NCBI GenBank assembly: GCA_021432605.1
Contig: MU271155.1
Span: 537,631-601,630 of the forward strand
Length of the DNA stretch: 64,000 nt
Direction: 5' to 3'
From: Coniochaeta sp. PMI_546
Taxonomy: Eukaryota > Ascomycota > Sordariomycetes > Coniochaetales > Coniochaetaceae
Shown: piece after piece, positions 21,385 to 33,088 of the stretch
Position numbering within the stretch: the first letter of the stretch is position 1
How the letters are laid out: each line of letters starts with the position of its first letter
The notes under the pieces: generated by a model
Seen by the model: the letters and a program-made list of their open reading frames with translations, nothing else
Database searches by the model: none
What the model was told of the DNA's origin: nothing
Translations under genes and position numbers: made by a program

Positions 21385-23205
21385 ATGGCAGCCGAAGGTT
21401 CGAAACAGTCCACAGGCAAATTCTCTGTAGCGGTGATTGGAGGCGGTGAGTGTCTTGACACAAATTGCATAACTTGATGTGAGTGCTGATAATCTCGAAG
21501 GGCCGACCGGCTTGTCGATGCTGAAGACGCTCCGCGAAGATGGATTCGACGTCACACTCTATGAACGCCGGAGCCATGTAGGTGGCTTGTGGGCATCTTC
21601 TGAAAACCCGTCATACACCACTGCGCTTGCAGGTGAGCCTAATTGCTGTGCGAGGGAAGTGATAGTTTTACCGAGTTTTGAGTAGCTGACCTAAGCAGTA
21701 ACGCGTGCAAACATCAGCAAGTTTACGTGTGGTTTCGCAGACTTTCCGATGCCTGACAGTAAGTCTGGTAAAACAAAGCAGCAGGAGACAGGATTCCGAA
21801 GGCCGGTTGACGTCCAAGAACTGACAGTCAAATAGAGTACCCGATATGGCTGTCACCAGGGGAATTCCAGGAGTACATGGAGTCCTACGCCAGCCACTTT
21901 GACCTCTTCAAGGACATAGTCCTCAACACAACCATCCGTAACGTGCGCAGAGACTCTACAGACACCAAGTGGCTCCTGGACATTGAAACAACAGCTGTAG
22001 ACAAAGGAGAAATAAGAGCAGACACAGTATCATTCGACAAGGTGACCTTCTGTCACGGTTACCAGACGAAGGCCAAGATCCCGCGGTGGGAGGGTCAAGA
22101 ATTATTCGCCGGGACCATCATGCACAGTCAGGCCTACCGCAGCCCAGAACCCTTCAAGAACAAAACAGTGGTGGTGGTAGGGTTAGGGAGCTCGACCGGC
22201 GATGTGGTTCCGAATCTTGTCGAAGTAGCTCGTAAGATCTACATCTCCCACCGCCGAGGGGCAATTCCTGCCAAACGCGTACGCAACGGGACACCAGCGG
22301 AGCTCGGTATAACCTGGCGACGTCGCCAGATCAGCCAGTTCCTGAGCAAACATTTTCCGGCGCTGTCTAGGCGCATGGCTGATCTGGCGATCAAGTACCT
22401 GGTGAAGAGCATGTTCGGACCGCTCGATCCGGCATGGAAGCTGGAACCGTTCCCGAACATCACTCTGTCGCTGCCCGGGGTGTGGGAGCATGTCCTTCCG
22501 CTCCTAAGGGACGGTACAGTCACCTCAATGTCTGGAGTGAAGCGTTTCCTAGGGCCCAAGTTGGTCGAGTTCGATGATGGGACGGTGCTGGACGATGTCG
22601 ATGCCTTGATTCTGTGCACCGGATACTCGGCGGATTGGTCTATCGCACCATTCGTCGAGACGAGCAGTCCCAAGACGTCGGGTTATGCCGGACCGCCGAT
22701 GTACAGGATGTACTTGAACATGTTTCCGCCTCGATATGCCGACAGCTGCGCGCTGCTAAACTACAGCGCGTTTGGCAAGAACAACGGATTCAGCTTTGCC
22801 GATGTGACGTCATCGGCTGTGAGCAGCGTCTTCCGAGGCATCGAGACGCTTCCGCCAGTCGAGGACATGGAGAGGCACATCGATGACCACCAGAAGTGGG
22901 TGGCGGAAAGGTGGAAATTAGACTCGCATTGCGACACCAGCATGGTTAAGCAGTGGGAGTTCCAAGGGTTCTTGCACCGGGCAGCGGGCACCGGTATGGA
23001 GAATCTCGGCTGGGGATGGAAAGGGTGGAAGTTCTGGTTCCAGGACCGGAAGATGTATAATCTGATGAATCACGGAGTTGAGACGGCGCATGGTTTCCGA
23101 TATTTCGAGACGGGCAGGCGGAAGACTTGGGACGGTGCAAGGGATGCCATTATCCATGTGAACGAGGTGGTGAAGACGAGGTTTCCTGACAAGGACCTGA
23201 AGTAA
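21385..23205 (+). CDS. Flavin-containing monooxygenase (FMO family)
   Basis: Four exons: 21385-21445, 21501-21632, 21699-21758 and 21836-23205, giving 540 residues. All introns are phase 1. Exon 1 ends inside the FAD fingerprint: VAVIGGG continues as PTGLS after the splice, restoring GxGxxG, followed by LYERRSHVGGLW. The FMO signature FxGxxxHxxxY is intact as FAGTIMHSQAY (about residues 175-185). The NADPH fingerprint VVVVGLGSSTGD is near residue 200, and the late ILCTGYSADW matches the family's ATG-type motif. Such enzymes oxygenate S or N atoms, or act in secondary metabolism, using NADPH and O2; the substrate cannot be read. The neighbours are not biosynthetic genes, so a cluster role is not supported. 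Confidence 0.9.
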
Positions 23206-24017
23206 TCGTGGGCGGTCGAGTTTCCATCTTTTGTCAAGGTTATGATCTGATTCAAGGAGCAAGCGATATGTCGGGCAAGGCCTTGAGGTGTTGCGCTGGA
23301 CTCGTCATAGTGGGCCACCCAGTGTCAGACGTAGTTGACATTACCTTCTATAGTGAGGGCGTGTGTGATAGTCTCGCCATAGAGGGATAGAACGAGAGCA
23401 GTTCATCATCCTAGTGAGGTACCGATATGGACCCAAGATACTTTAGCTCGCGCTTTCCTCTTCTCTGAGGGAGTATTTCGGAGAACAGCCTCTTCTCTGG
23501 TAGAGCAGGGATCCTCACAGAAAAGACGCTAAGCCCTACCCGGTTAACAGCTATGGTGGGTACAACGGTCCCTTGTGCATGAGATTTGGCCCCTTTTGAA
23601 GTTTGATCCCTGCCACATCTTCAGCTGTGCCTGCAGCTGCAATCTTTTGATGCCGACTTTCTTCTGCATATTCCCAGGTTAGTTCTGCTCTTTGACGACA
23701 AACCAAAGACATCATCCAAAGAGAAACCTTCAAGCCTCTCAGAAAGACTGCACTGCCTCCTCTTCCCTACCCAACAGAAGGGACTTCGTTATGCTACCAT
23801 TGTTCCTTGTGAGCAAGTAGTGGTGATTTTACCCCGCCACTGCCTCTAGGAAGCTCTGCATGGTTGTCGCTCGACAAACGCGTCCCCAGAACGCGTCCGC
23901 TGGTGCAGGTCATTGGTGTGTGTAGCACAAGCCTCCAATTCTTGACAAGAATCTGTACACTTGCACCAGCAACGTCGGTGAAGGGCTAGCCCGGTCCATG
24001 TGTCAAACAACTTCACA
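23206..24017. other. Intergenic, no supported gene
   Basis: 3' flank of the monooxygenase and promoter/leader of the leucine-rich-repeat gene. No candidate frame is convincing. Confidence 0.5.
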
Positions 24018-27000
24018 ATGGATGACCAGCATCAAACCAACAGCAAGCCCTCCGGCCTGCCTCGACCATCCAGGCTGCCGGTACACTCCAAGCTGCCTGT
24101 ACCAAAGTCTGGGCCCAAGTCGAGCTCGATCCGAGCCACCCCCTCCCGAGAATCGCTCACTACCAACACACTGCGAAATCCGAAGCTTCGAACGACCCCT
24201 TCGAGTGATCACTTGGCATCCTCCTATTCTGCACAGCCCTCACCATCAACCATCCGGTCTGCCCCACGTCAGTCACCTTCCAACCGTCTCTCTCTGAGTC
24301 GATCAGTGGGCAATCTCAAATCGTCCTCAAGTGGTACAAGAAGCACGCCGGATGCTGGTACACAGAGACAAGGCGCGATGGGGCCGCCCCCATTGCATAG
24401 TCCTAGCAGTGGAGGCACGTTCAGTCGCTCTACGAATACCAAAAGACCCCTTGGGCAATCCGCTCAAAGCCCAGCCTCATCCGGTAACAGAAAGAGCTTG
24501 CAAACTAAACCGTCGCTTAAAGATCTCAGAGACGCACCTGCGAAGGCACCGGTCAAGGCTACGGACGCTGATTGGGGTCTCTCTACTGACAGTCGTCCGG
24601 CGCCTAGACCTAGGTTGTCGCTCGCAGAGAGGACTATTGAGACATTGGCCCAATTACCGTCATCTCCTGCTCTCAAGAGGCAGGGTTCAGCATTCTTTGA
24701 CCCCGAATCTGCGAAGGAAAGGCCTGCTTCTCGCGCTGGGTCAAGTCGTCCTGGCTCCAGTCATCGCCCTGGGTCGAGTCACAGCCAGGGTTCATTCAAG
24801 GCCTCTTCCCGTCCAAGCAGCAGACCTGGGTCAAGCTCTGGTCCAGATGATAATACACCCAACTTCCGTGCTTCGACAAACACGTATCGTAACCCTCTTT
24901 CAACCATTCAGGGAACACCCCCAAGAGGACGAGGGAGTATAAGGTCTCTCAAGGCGCCGCTGACGAAGACACCACATACCGCATCAATGCGGACTTCAAC
25001 TACCGCGGCAGGCACTCCTCTTCAGAGGTCCAAGAGTCCCAGCCCCGAACGGCAGGCACATGATATACCGCCCGTGCGATACGGCTCCAAGACACTTGCC
25101 GCTCGACCCACCAGGTCAAAGCCGACAGTGACAGGACTGTTCAAAAAGCCTTCAATGTCAACACTTGAAGGAAGCAGGTCAGGAGGGACACCAAGAATGG
25201 CGTCGTCGGCATCGCAGAGATCTTCTGCGACTTCAGATACCAATGCATCATGTGCCTCTACCACTTCTGCCACAACTGCACCGACTGCAGATTCATCTGT
25301 GTCACCCTCTGTTGCGTCGAGCAGAAAATCCTCATTGGCGCTGAGGGAACAAATTGCGAAAGCAAAAGCTGCGAAACGAGCAGCAGCGACATCACGTCAA
25401 GTCTCTTCGCCGCAAGATCTTGCCGAACAAACGCCTTTGATACCGACTGATACTTCATTTGACTTTGGCTTGTCAAACGACCCATTCAATCAACAGAGGG
25501 ATGACGGCTCGAAAGAGAAGATCTTGCAAAGTCGAATCGCAGCGGCAAGAACCAGTGGCAGGCTTAACATCGCAGCGATGGGATTAAGAGAGATCCCAAC
25601 AGAAGTCATGAATATGTACAATCTTGAGTCTATCGGAGGGAGTGACGGGGCATGGGCAGAGAGTGTCGACCTGACGAGATTTGTCGCCGCCGACAACGAG
25701 ATAGAGATGATTGATGACTCAATATTTCCAGACTCTGACCCGCAAGATATGGCCGACAACGAAGACAACCAAGGGAGCATCTTCGGGGGCTTGGAAACTC
25801 TAGACCTGCATGGCAATATGCTCATAGCCTTGCCAATGGGGTTGAGACGACTATCACAGCTTACGTCTCTCAATCTGGTAAGAGTTCTGTCGCTTCCATT
25901 GCAAAACTTCCGGCTAACTTGGAACAGTCCCAGAACAGGCTCTCTAACAACTGCCTGGAGGTTCTTTCCCAGATAACGTCTCTAAAAGACCTCAAGCTCG
26001 GTGGTAACCTTCTCTACGGCCCCCTGGACCCAAGCTTCTCGAGCCTCGGAAACTTGGAGATCGTCGATCTCCATGGCAATAACATCTCTTCGCTTCCGTC
26101 AAATCTGGGCAACCTGTCTCGCCTTCGGATCTTGAACATCAGCGAAAACTGTTTTGAGACGCTCCCATTCGAGATCCTGGCCAGCTTACCATTGACTGAA
26201 CTTATCGCGCGAAAGAATCAGCTGAAGGGAACTCTTATTGGGGACACGGTCGAGACATTCACGACGCTGCAGAATCTGGATGTATCGGCCAATCAACTCA
26301 CACATCTGACTTCGGGAGGAAGTGCAATTGCGTTTCCGTCTCTTCACCAGCTTTGCGTTTCCATGAATAGACTCCAGGCACTCCCCGATGTCAGTTCCTG
26401 GACAAGCCTCATTACCCTGTCGGCAGACGAGAACAGCATCAACGCCATTCCAGACGGACTGACTCAGCTCCAGAACCTCAAATCAGTTGATTTCTCGAGT
26501 AATGACATCCGTGTGATCCCGCCCGAGGTCGGGCTAATGGAGAACCTCGCTATGCTTCAATTGAGCGCCAACCCCCTGCGGGACAAGAAGTTCAGCTCGA
26601 TCAGCACAGATGAGATGAAGCACATACTAGCCGCCAGGTTAGAGCCCGCGCCCGCGCCCGCTGAGCAAGTACCAGAGGAATTTCCGAGTCCTGGAACCGA
26701 CGAGACAGTGATTCCATGGCAAGGCGCAAATGGAAACGATCAAGGCGACGACCATTATGACAGTCGATCCGAGTTTGATGACTTTGCGACTCCTCCGACC
26801 TCGGCCCCTCATTCTCCAGCCCGCTCTCGATCTCATACCTTGAGCAGCCAGACCTGGCCGATCAAGGGCGGGGGCATTCTCGATAGGTCCAACACGCAGA
26901 TTTCCGCGCTTCATCCAGTCATCTGCTCCAAGATCGCAGCCAGTACTACTGTTCGCGAGGTTCAGCTGCATCACAACCTCTTCACTGCACTGCCTGATTC

Positions 27001-27589
27001 ACTGTCGTTCTTTGCAGAGACCCTAACAAGCCTCTCGCTGGCACATAATCAGCTTACTGGGGAGACGTACTTGGGCGGCTCAGATGGAGATGACAACCTC
27101 GAGCTACCCGCTCTCAAAGAGCTGAACCTATCGTCGAATCATATCACGGGTCTCATGCCTCTCGTGACACACCTCCAGGCACCGCTACTCGAGAAACTCG
27201 ATGTCAGTCTCAACCGTATCTCGGCGCTCCCTCAAGGGACACAGCTGCGCGATGCCTTCCCGAACCTTACTGTCCTCTTCGCGTCGAACAACCACCTTAT
27301 CGACCTCGACCCGGAGTCAATCAAGGGCATGCGCATTGTCAACGCGGCAAACAATGACATCGCGCATCTCAACCCGCGTATCGGCCTCCTCGGAGGTGGC
27401 AGTGGCGGATTGGAGAAGCTCGACGTCAGCGGCAACCGGTTCCGCGTACCTAGGTGGAACGTGTTGGAGCTCGGGACGGAGGCGACGCTCCGCTGGCTCA
27501 GGGCCAGAGTTCCAGTTGCCGAGATTGGCACCTGGAGGGAGGCCAATGGGCAGGCGGACGACTATGTTGATGACGGCGGTGTGGATTAG
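24018..27589 (+). CDS. Leucine-rich-repeat protein with long disordered N terminus
   Basis: Exon 1 is 24018-25877 and exon 2 is 25928-27589, with a 50-bp phase-0 intron (GTAAGA, GCTAAC branch, GAACAG). The product has 1173 residues. ATG 24018 is the first in the frame; upstream codons are non-ATG. Residues 1-500 are Ser/Pro/Arg-rich and disordered. They include an 'S-R-P-G-S-S' repeat region and a short basic helix (LREQIAKAKAAKRAAA). From about residue 515 come two blocks of LRRs of the LxxLxLxxNxLxxLPxxL type (for example LETLDLHGNMLIALP, LEIVDLHGNNISSLPSNL, LKSVDFSSNDIRVIPPEV). An acidic linker of about 100 residues separates them. The layout resembles LRRC40-like/SOG2-like scaffold proteins. 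It probably binds partner proteins in the cytoplasm; partners unknown. Confidence 0.85.
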
Positions 27590-28221
27590 CAGGACCTGCA
27601 TTCTACTACGCGTGACGGGACGGTATTCCTCTCTTAATTGTGTCTTGATTCTTCTTCTTGTTCCAGCTCTTTTTTCAGCTGTTTCATAGCCATGCATAAC
27701 CGATAGAGCTCACTCTTGGGCATCTGTTTAATCTTGTTCTGTATAAGATACCTATTTGCTTGTTTGGCTTCGCAGTTGTCTTACAACAGGGAGTAATGCT
27801 GGATGGGGAGGGGCACTGGATTTGGCGATGTGACTCTTGGTCTGTTGGGTTCGAACTTTCTTCGAGAGGTCTAGTACATAGCAGTATGCGTCCTACTGAC
27901 TAGCCGGAGAGAGAGCTGTTGACGCTCGGCATAATGCCTTTTTGTTTTTACGATGTGATTTGACCCTCCGAGGAAGGCAACGGAGGTCATGGCTGGGATA
28001 GAGTATCCACTGCAGGGATTGATCGACGGCCATCAGTTAACAGTCAGGGGTCCGTCGCTGCGCTAGTGGCGTTCCTTGAATCAAGTCTCGTATTCCTAAG
28101 CTTCGTCTCTTGTCTGCTATTTATCCAGTATTCTTTTTTCGTAGCTCTTAAGTTGTGCCAGAGTTGTGTCTGACACGTCCACTCGTTCAATAACTTAACA
28201 GTCGTACCAGGACCGACAAAC
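27590..28221. other. Intergenic, no supported gene
   Basis: 3' flank of the LRR gene, T-rich at 27640-27780, then the promoter of the wall-protein gene. Nothing coding seen. Confidence 0.5.
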
Positions 28222-28881
28222 ATGCAGTTCTGCAAATCAGCTCCAAGGTTCCTTTTGCTGGCCTGTCTGTCTGCGCTTCCAGCATTAGGCAGGACAGACC
28301 TCGAGGGCTGCGTGTCTACAGAAGTCATCATACAGAAATACTACGCCAGTTACATCTGGTATGTCCCGGACACGGGCGAAATCTGCTCCTTCCTCGACTG
28401 CGGAGGCGGCAGAGCGCCGCCTAAGACGACTCAACCCGGGTGCGGAGGATACAAGGGCACCGAGACATTAACGCCGTCATATCTGCCCGGGTTCGGGGCA
28501 GCAAAGGGTACCACGACAGCGGCGGCAACCACTATCGCCGCCTCGCAGTCGCAGGCTCAGACTACATTAGAGACCAGCGCATCCAACACGAATGTTGCTA
28601 GTACTCCTCAGAGTGACGACTCGACTATCACTAAAGCTCCCAGTGTGACCGTTTCTGGAGGCACAGTTGTCATGACAAGGGCATCGACTTCATCTTCGGC
28701 TTCGAATTCGAGCAATGGCTCGGTATTCGGTACTGGCTCTCCGTCTTCGTCTTCGTCTTCGTCACGGGCATCGTCGTCGTCGAGCGTATCCACTACGAGT
28801 GCGAGCAGTCAGACTAGAGTATCGATAAACATTATGGGAGGGGTCGCGGCGGCGATGATCGGTGGTTTGGCGTTTCTGTAG
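28222..28881 (+). CDS. Secreted serine-rich protein, probably GPI-anchored
   Basis: A single exon of 219 residues. The signal peptide is MQFCKSAPRFLLLACLSALP and just beyond. A compact Cys-containing head follows: GCVSTEVIIQKYYASYIWY, GEICSFLDCGGGRAPPKTT and PGCGGY. After it comes a Ser/Thr/Ala stalk suited to O-glycosylation, including a run encoded by a TCT-TCG microsatellite. The C terminus is hydrophobic (MGGVAAAMIGGLAFL) and ends at the stop, as in GPI attachment signals. The Cys head with LDCGGGRAPP occurs in a widespread ascomycete family sometimes labelled 'siderophore biosynthesis'; that label has no support in this sequence. A cell-surface role is inferred from structure only. Confidence 0.78.
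   Translation: MQFCKSAPRFLLLACLSALPALGRTDLEGCVSTEVIIQKYYASYIWYVPDTGEICSFLDCGGGRAPPKTTQPGCGGYKGTETLTPSYLPGFGAAKGTTTAAATTIAASQSQAQTTLETSASNTNVASTPQSDDSTITKAPSVTVSGGTVVMTRASTSSSASNSSNGSVFGTGSPSSSSSSSRASSSSSVSTTSASSQTRVSINIMGGVAAAMIGGLAFL
28741..28783 (+). repeat. Coding TCT/TCG trinucleotide microsatellite
   Basis: Runs of TCT-TCG and TCG units encode the poly-Ser part of the wall-protein stalk. This is length-variable sequence by nature. Confidence 0.65.
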
Positions 28882-29525
28882 AGTCCAAAGAAGGGCTGTT
28901 GGGCAGGGTCGTCTGGTGTGTGTTGTATCAATATGACGGTCGTGGAATACGGGTAGTCCGAGGCGGCCTAGACGTCAAGTCTCAACATAAAAGGGCGGTG
29001 TGGACTGGCAGTAACTTTATTGCACACTAATGCCGAATAAGGACTAGCGTGTCTGGCGAGACTGCCAACCAGCCCCCCCAATTGGCCGGAAACATCCAGC
29101 CACAGTCATTCACATAGCAACGCCGCGTGGTGGGTTGAAACAAACGTTCGCTTGCTCTCGTTCTCGACAACCACCACTTCCGCAAGCAATTGGAACGACG
29201 ACTCCGAATGTCAAACTGGAGCTCCTCGAGTCATTTGCTTCTCCTCTCGTGTTCTCTCCCGTACTCCACTGGATGCTCAGTTTTGATTCCTCATCTTGTG
29301 GAGGCCGGCATCCCTTCGAACTCCGCAACGGTTGCGGTCAGGTAGCCCTGCATCTGTCTGTACCGTGTGCATATTGTGCCGGGCCTGACAGAGTCAACTC
29401 TCACCCCGAGTTGCGCCAGAACCTTGCTTATAACCAGCTTCATATTCCAACCAAAGCTCAACGCCATCTGACCGGCACTGCATCTTTGACACAGGCTCAA
29501 GCACAGGCACCCGTCCTCATCCATC
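28882..29525. other. Intergenic, promoter region
   Basis: No supported gene. The last 200 bases are A/C-rich leader-like sequence for the downstream coiled-coil gene. Confidence 0.5.
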
Positions 29526-31313
29526 ATGTCGCTAGATACAGAGCAATCAGCTCAGCTGGTTCCCGCCGACATCGACGTGGATCACGCCAGTCTCGTCGAC
29601 GAACCATCGACCCCGCAAGAAACCCACGCGCTTCTGCCCTCATCACAGGCAACCATTCCCTCGACCGAAGGTCCACCATCTCCTATTGAGCCGTCAGCGT
29701 CCTTCAAGACAGAAATCAACGACGACCGCATCGATTCCCGATCGATAATCCCATCCTCCTTGACCCCTCCGCCTTCGTCACAGTTGCCAACGAACACCTT
29801 GCCTGCAGGTCACCAAACTGGCTACATAGGCTCGCAGCGGTCAGGCATTTTCTCCCCGCCAGCCACGGGACTACGTACCGGACGACAAGATGGCCTCGCC
29901 TCTACGGAATTTACCCCGCCAACCCCAAAACAGGTCATCGAAGCCGGACCAGATGAGCTGAGGAGCTACCTCCAAGTGTGCATCGCGGAGCACGCCAAGC
30001 TGAAGATGGAGGCCGCCCATCACAAGCTACAGTACAACCTACTTAGTCTACAGGCAGACGAGGACGCCAAGCGAGCCGCCGTCGAGCATGAGATGACTCG
30101 GCGGGAAGTTGACGCACTGCGTGTAGCCGAGCACTCCCGCCAGGCGCGCCACGAACTCAGTGCCGCCTCTGAATCTGCCCACGCCAAGTACTTGCAGCTG
30201 AGAGTGTGGTACGAGCAAGCTGTAGAGGAGATCGAATCGCTGAGCAAACGGCTGAAGCTGGCAAAGAAAGTCATCCAGCAGAAGACGGATGAGATTTCCA
30301 GCCTCACCGACGAGCGAGACCTGCTGCTCAACCGCATTCGCGAGAACCGCGAGCACTTCCATGCTCTATGCAGCCCTGGCGGTATGTTTCACGCCGCTAC
30401 AACGCCCAAGACGCAGACCGTCTCGACACCACAGTACAGGGCCACGCCGCGACAGACACCGAAGTCCGTCACCAGGGACCGGGTCGGCGGTCCTGAACCC
30501 TTCGACGTCCTTATAAAAGCCGCGACCCAAGAGAACAACAGTGCTCCGTCCACCCCGACAACGAGCTACCGCCCCGCTCCGCGCCTCCCGACGAAGCACA
30601 CCCGCAACGTCCAATCCATGTCGTCCCTCCCAACCACACCTACCTCCCGGCCTCGAGGCAGCGACCAGTCCGGTCTCCTCCCCTCGGTCGACCTAGTCCC
30701 GCAGACAGAACCACCGCGCTACGGCCGCTTCATCCCCGAAACACCCACCCCGTCCAGCCACCGCCGCAAGAGCCGCGAAAGCACAATCTCGGTCGAAGAC
30801 GCAGAGGACATTGCTTTGACTCGGCAGCAGCACAACGAAGAACTCGCCCGCCAAGCCCTCAACTCCTTCGTCTCCCGGTCCGGCGGGAGCGGCAGCTCCC
30901 GTCGCCGCGAGGCTGCCGAGGAGGAAGTCTACGAGAGCCAGGCCAGCCAGGCGGCGAGCGCGATGCTCCGGCGCGACCCGCGGGAGAGCTTCGAGGTCGC
31001 CAGCTCGATGGGCTCCCGGGACGGGACGCCGGTGAGGGGGTCGCAGACGAGTCAGGGCTACGTACCGGCGGCAGCGGAGAAGAGCGCCAAGCTGCAGGCG
31101 AAGCTGTTTGCTGGGCTGAACAAGAGCGGGATCGCACCGCCGGGCGCGGGAAGCGAGAAGAGGAAGTTCAGTGGTGGTACGCCCGGTGAGGATGAGGCTT
31201 CGCGGAGGGAGAGGGAGATTTTAGCTAGTCCGACGAAGAAGTTGAGGATGGCGGGGGGCCTGAGGGACCCTGGACGGGTTGGGCTCGGGATCAGGTATGG
31301 TCAGGAACCGTGA
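29526..31313 (+). CDS. Hypothetical coiled-coil protein (595 aa)
   Basis: A single exon from ATG 29526. Residues 1-130 are disordered and Pro/Ser-rich with several S/T-P sites. Residues about 140-285 form a long charged helix with heptads, ending in LSKRLKLAKKVIQQKTDEISSLTDERDLLLNRI and therefore a likely coiled coil. The C-terminal half is disordered, with many TP/SP motifs (for example TTPKTQTVSTPQ) and basic clusters KRKF and KKLRM that could direct nuclear import. Many S/T-P sites suggest CDK or MAPK regulation, which is inference. No family was recognised; spindle or cytoskeletal scaffolds have similar organisation. Confidence 0.75.
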   Translation: MSLDTEQSAQLVPADIDVDHASLVDEPSTPQETHALLPSSQATIPSTEGPPSPIEPSASFKTEINDDRIDSRSIIPSSLTPPPSSQLPTNTLPAGHQTGYIGSQRSGIFSPPATGLRTGRQDGLASTEFTPPTPKQVIEAGPDELRSYLQVCIAEHAKLKMEAAHHKLQYNLLSLQADEDAKRAAVEHEMTRREVDALRVAEHSRQARHELSAASESAHAKYLQLRVWYEQAVEEIESLSKRLKLAKKVIQQKTDEISSLTDERDLLLNRIRENREHFHALCSPGGMFHAATTPKTQTVSTPQYRATPRQTPKSVTRDRVGGPEPFDVLIKAATQENNSAPSTPTTSYRPAPRLPTKHTRNVQSMSSLPTTPTSRPRGSDQSGLLPSVDLVPQTEPPRYGRFIPETPTPSSHRRKSRESTISVEDAEDIALTRQQHNEELARQALNSFVSRSGGSGSSRRREAAEEEVYESQASQAASAMLRRDPRESFEVASSMGSRDGTPVRGSQTSQGYVPAAAEKSAKLQAKLFAGLNKSGIAPPGAGSEKRKFSGGTPGEDEASRREREILASPTKKLRMAGGLRDPGRVGLGIRYGQEP

Positions 31314-31825
31314 ACTGGATTCTGACGGTTAAGGGGGAAGAGACTGATGAATTATGAACTGCTCAACGACGCAGGAACGAGGGGGAGTGCTGAGAATGGC
31401 GCTTTTCCCATGCTTGATGAGGCTGGCTTATGGTTTCCGGCGCTGGAATGGAACGGTTATTGCAATGACGCCGAGATTGAATTCTGTGGGATGTAATTGT
31501 ATGACTTGGCGTACGACGGGGACGTCATGGTCTGAGGAAGGGAATGGAGGAAGGTAATCAGCCGAGTCTCCATCATGCTTGGTCATTGGCGAACTGTACC
31601 AAAGTAGCTCAATTTCTAGCCCGTAGCTCAATCCCATGAAGTCACATCTTCCCAAGGACAGAGTATCTCACGTTGTCAACATAGGAGCTCAACAAATAAT
31701 ACGTTCTATTCACGTCCTATATGTGATATACTATATGTACAAGTCTAACAATGAGACAGCAGTAGCTCGTCCTGCCTACCTGCCATCTAATTCACCATAC
31801 CAACCTGCAAGGGATGGCCTGGCAG
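31314..31825. other. Intergenic between convergent genes
   Basis: Shared 3' flanks of the coiled-coil gene and the thiolase. AT-rich at 31690-31760. Nothing coding seen. Confidence 0.55.
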
Positions 31826-33088
31826 CTACTCCCTGACGAACAAACCAGCCATGCCCATTCCAGTGCCGACACACATACTAACCACACCAACCTCGCCACC
31901 CCTCCTCTTCAGACCATGCATGAGGGTGGCAGTCATCCGCGCACCAGTGGCACCGAGCGGGTGACCTAGCGCAATGGCACCACCGTCAGGGTTCACCTTG
32001 CCGTTCTCCCAGTCCTTGATCAGGTCCAGCTCGCGGAGGCAGTAAATCCCTTGACTGGCAAACGCCTCGTTGACCTCCCACTGGTCGACATCCTCCTTCT
32101 TCAGCCCAACCTGGTCGAGCAGCTTGGGGATGGCCAGCGCGGGGCCGATGCCCATCTCGTCCGGTTTGCAGCCGACTGTGACGGCCGAGACAAACTTGCC
32201 GATTATGGAACCCGTCAGACCCAGTTCCGTGGCGGTAGAGCGGCTCATGAGCAAGGTAGAGGCGGCACCGTCGCTGACCTGCGACGAGTTACCGGCCGTG
32301 CTGAAGCCGTCCGCCGCAAAAGCCGGCTTGAGCTTCTGTAGGCCCTCGAAAGAGGCATTGGCGCGGATGCCGTCGTCCTCGGACACGGTGATGATCTTCT
32401 CCTCGCCAATCTTGTTGCCCTGCTTGTCCACCTCCTGCCACCGCGTCGTGACGGGAACGATCTCGTCCTTGAAGTGACCGCTCTCCCTCGCCTTGGCGGC
32501 CCGCAGGTGGCTCTCGACCGCGAACTCGTCCTGCTCCTTGCGGCCGACACCGTACCGCTTCGCGACGTTCTCGGACGTCAGGCCCATGGCCATTATGCAG
32601 TCCCTGGCGTCCTTGTTGGGGCTCTCCTTCAGGTCGGGCCAGAGGTCGACCGGTATGGCGCGCGAGCCGTAGTTCCTCGTCATGCTCTCCATTCCAGCAC
32701 CGATGCCGACGCTGATCATGCCCGTGCGGATTTGCGCCGCTACGAGCGAGATGCTCTGCAGGGAGGACGAGCAGGCGCGGTTGACGGTGTACAGGCTCGT
32801 CGAGTTGGGGTAGCCGACGTGGTTCATTGCCATGCGGGCGGCTTTGCTCCCGCCCAGCTCGGAGAGGACGACGCCCACGGCCACGTCTTCGATGAGCTTC
32901 GGGTCGAGGGAGGGGTTGGCTGCTAGTGTGGCTCTGAGGACGGTCGCGAGGAGTTCTTCGGGGTAGGCATCTTTCAGGCCGCCGCGGTTGGCACGGCAGA
33001 CGGGCGTGCGCAGGGAGGAAAGGATGACGGTGTCGGTCGGGGATTTGGTGAGGACGGCTTTCAGGCCGCGGGGGAGGGAGGCCGCCAT
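31826..33088 (-). CDS. 3-ketoacyl-CoA thiolase (acetyl-CoA C-acyltransferase)
   Basis: A single exon of 420 residues covering the full thiolase fold. The reactive Cys is in NRACSSSLQS (Cys106), the His in GGAIALGHPLG (His376) and the second Cys in CVGTGMG (Cys406), so the active site is complete. The enzyme carries out the last step of fatty-acid beta-oxidation, cleaving 3-ketoacyl-CoA with CoA to give acetyl-CoA. The C terminus is FVRE, so there is no PTS1. The N terminus (MAASLPRGLKAVLTKS) is basic but has no clear PTS2 nonapeptide with its His/Gln-Leu end. Location (peroxisome or mitochondrion) is therefore left open. The sequence is closest in style to peroxisomal POT1/ACAA1-type enzymes rather than biosynthetic acetoacetyl-CoA thiolases. 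Confidence 0.93.
   Translation of the reverse strand: MAASLPRGLKAVLTKSPTDTVILSSLRTPVCRANRGGLKDAYPEELLATVLRATLAANPSLDPKLIEDVAVGVVLSELGGSKAARMAMNHVGYPNSTSLYTVNRACSSSLQSISLVAAQIRTGMISVGIGAGMESMTRNYGSRAIPVDLWPDLKESPNKDARDCIMAMGLTSENVAKRYGVGRKEQDEFAVESHLRAAKARESGHFKDEIVPVTTRWQEVDKQGNKIGEEKIITVSEDDGIRANASFEGLQKLKPAFAADGFSTAGNSSQVSDGAASTLLMSRSTATELGLTGSIIGKFVSAVTVGCKPDEMGIGPALAIPKLLDQVGLKKEDVDQWEVNEAFASQGIYCLRELDLIKDWENGKVNPDGGAIALGHPLGATGARMTATLMHGLKRRGGEVGVVSMCVGTGMGMAGLFVRE

Noticed and set aside
23998-24297. 99-codon frame starting at ATG 23998
   Set aside because: Overlaps the LRR gene start in another frame; the long LRR frame explains the sequence.
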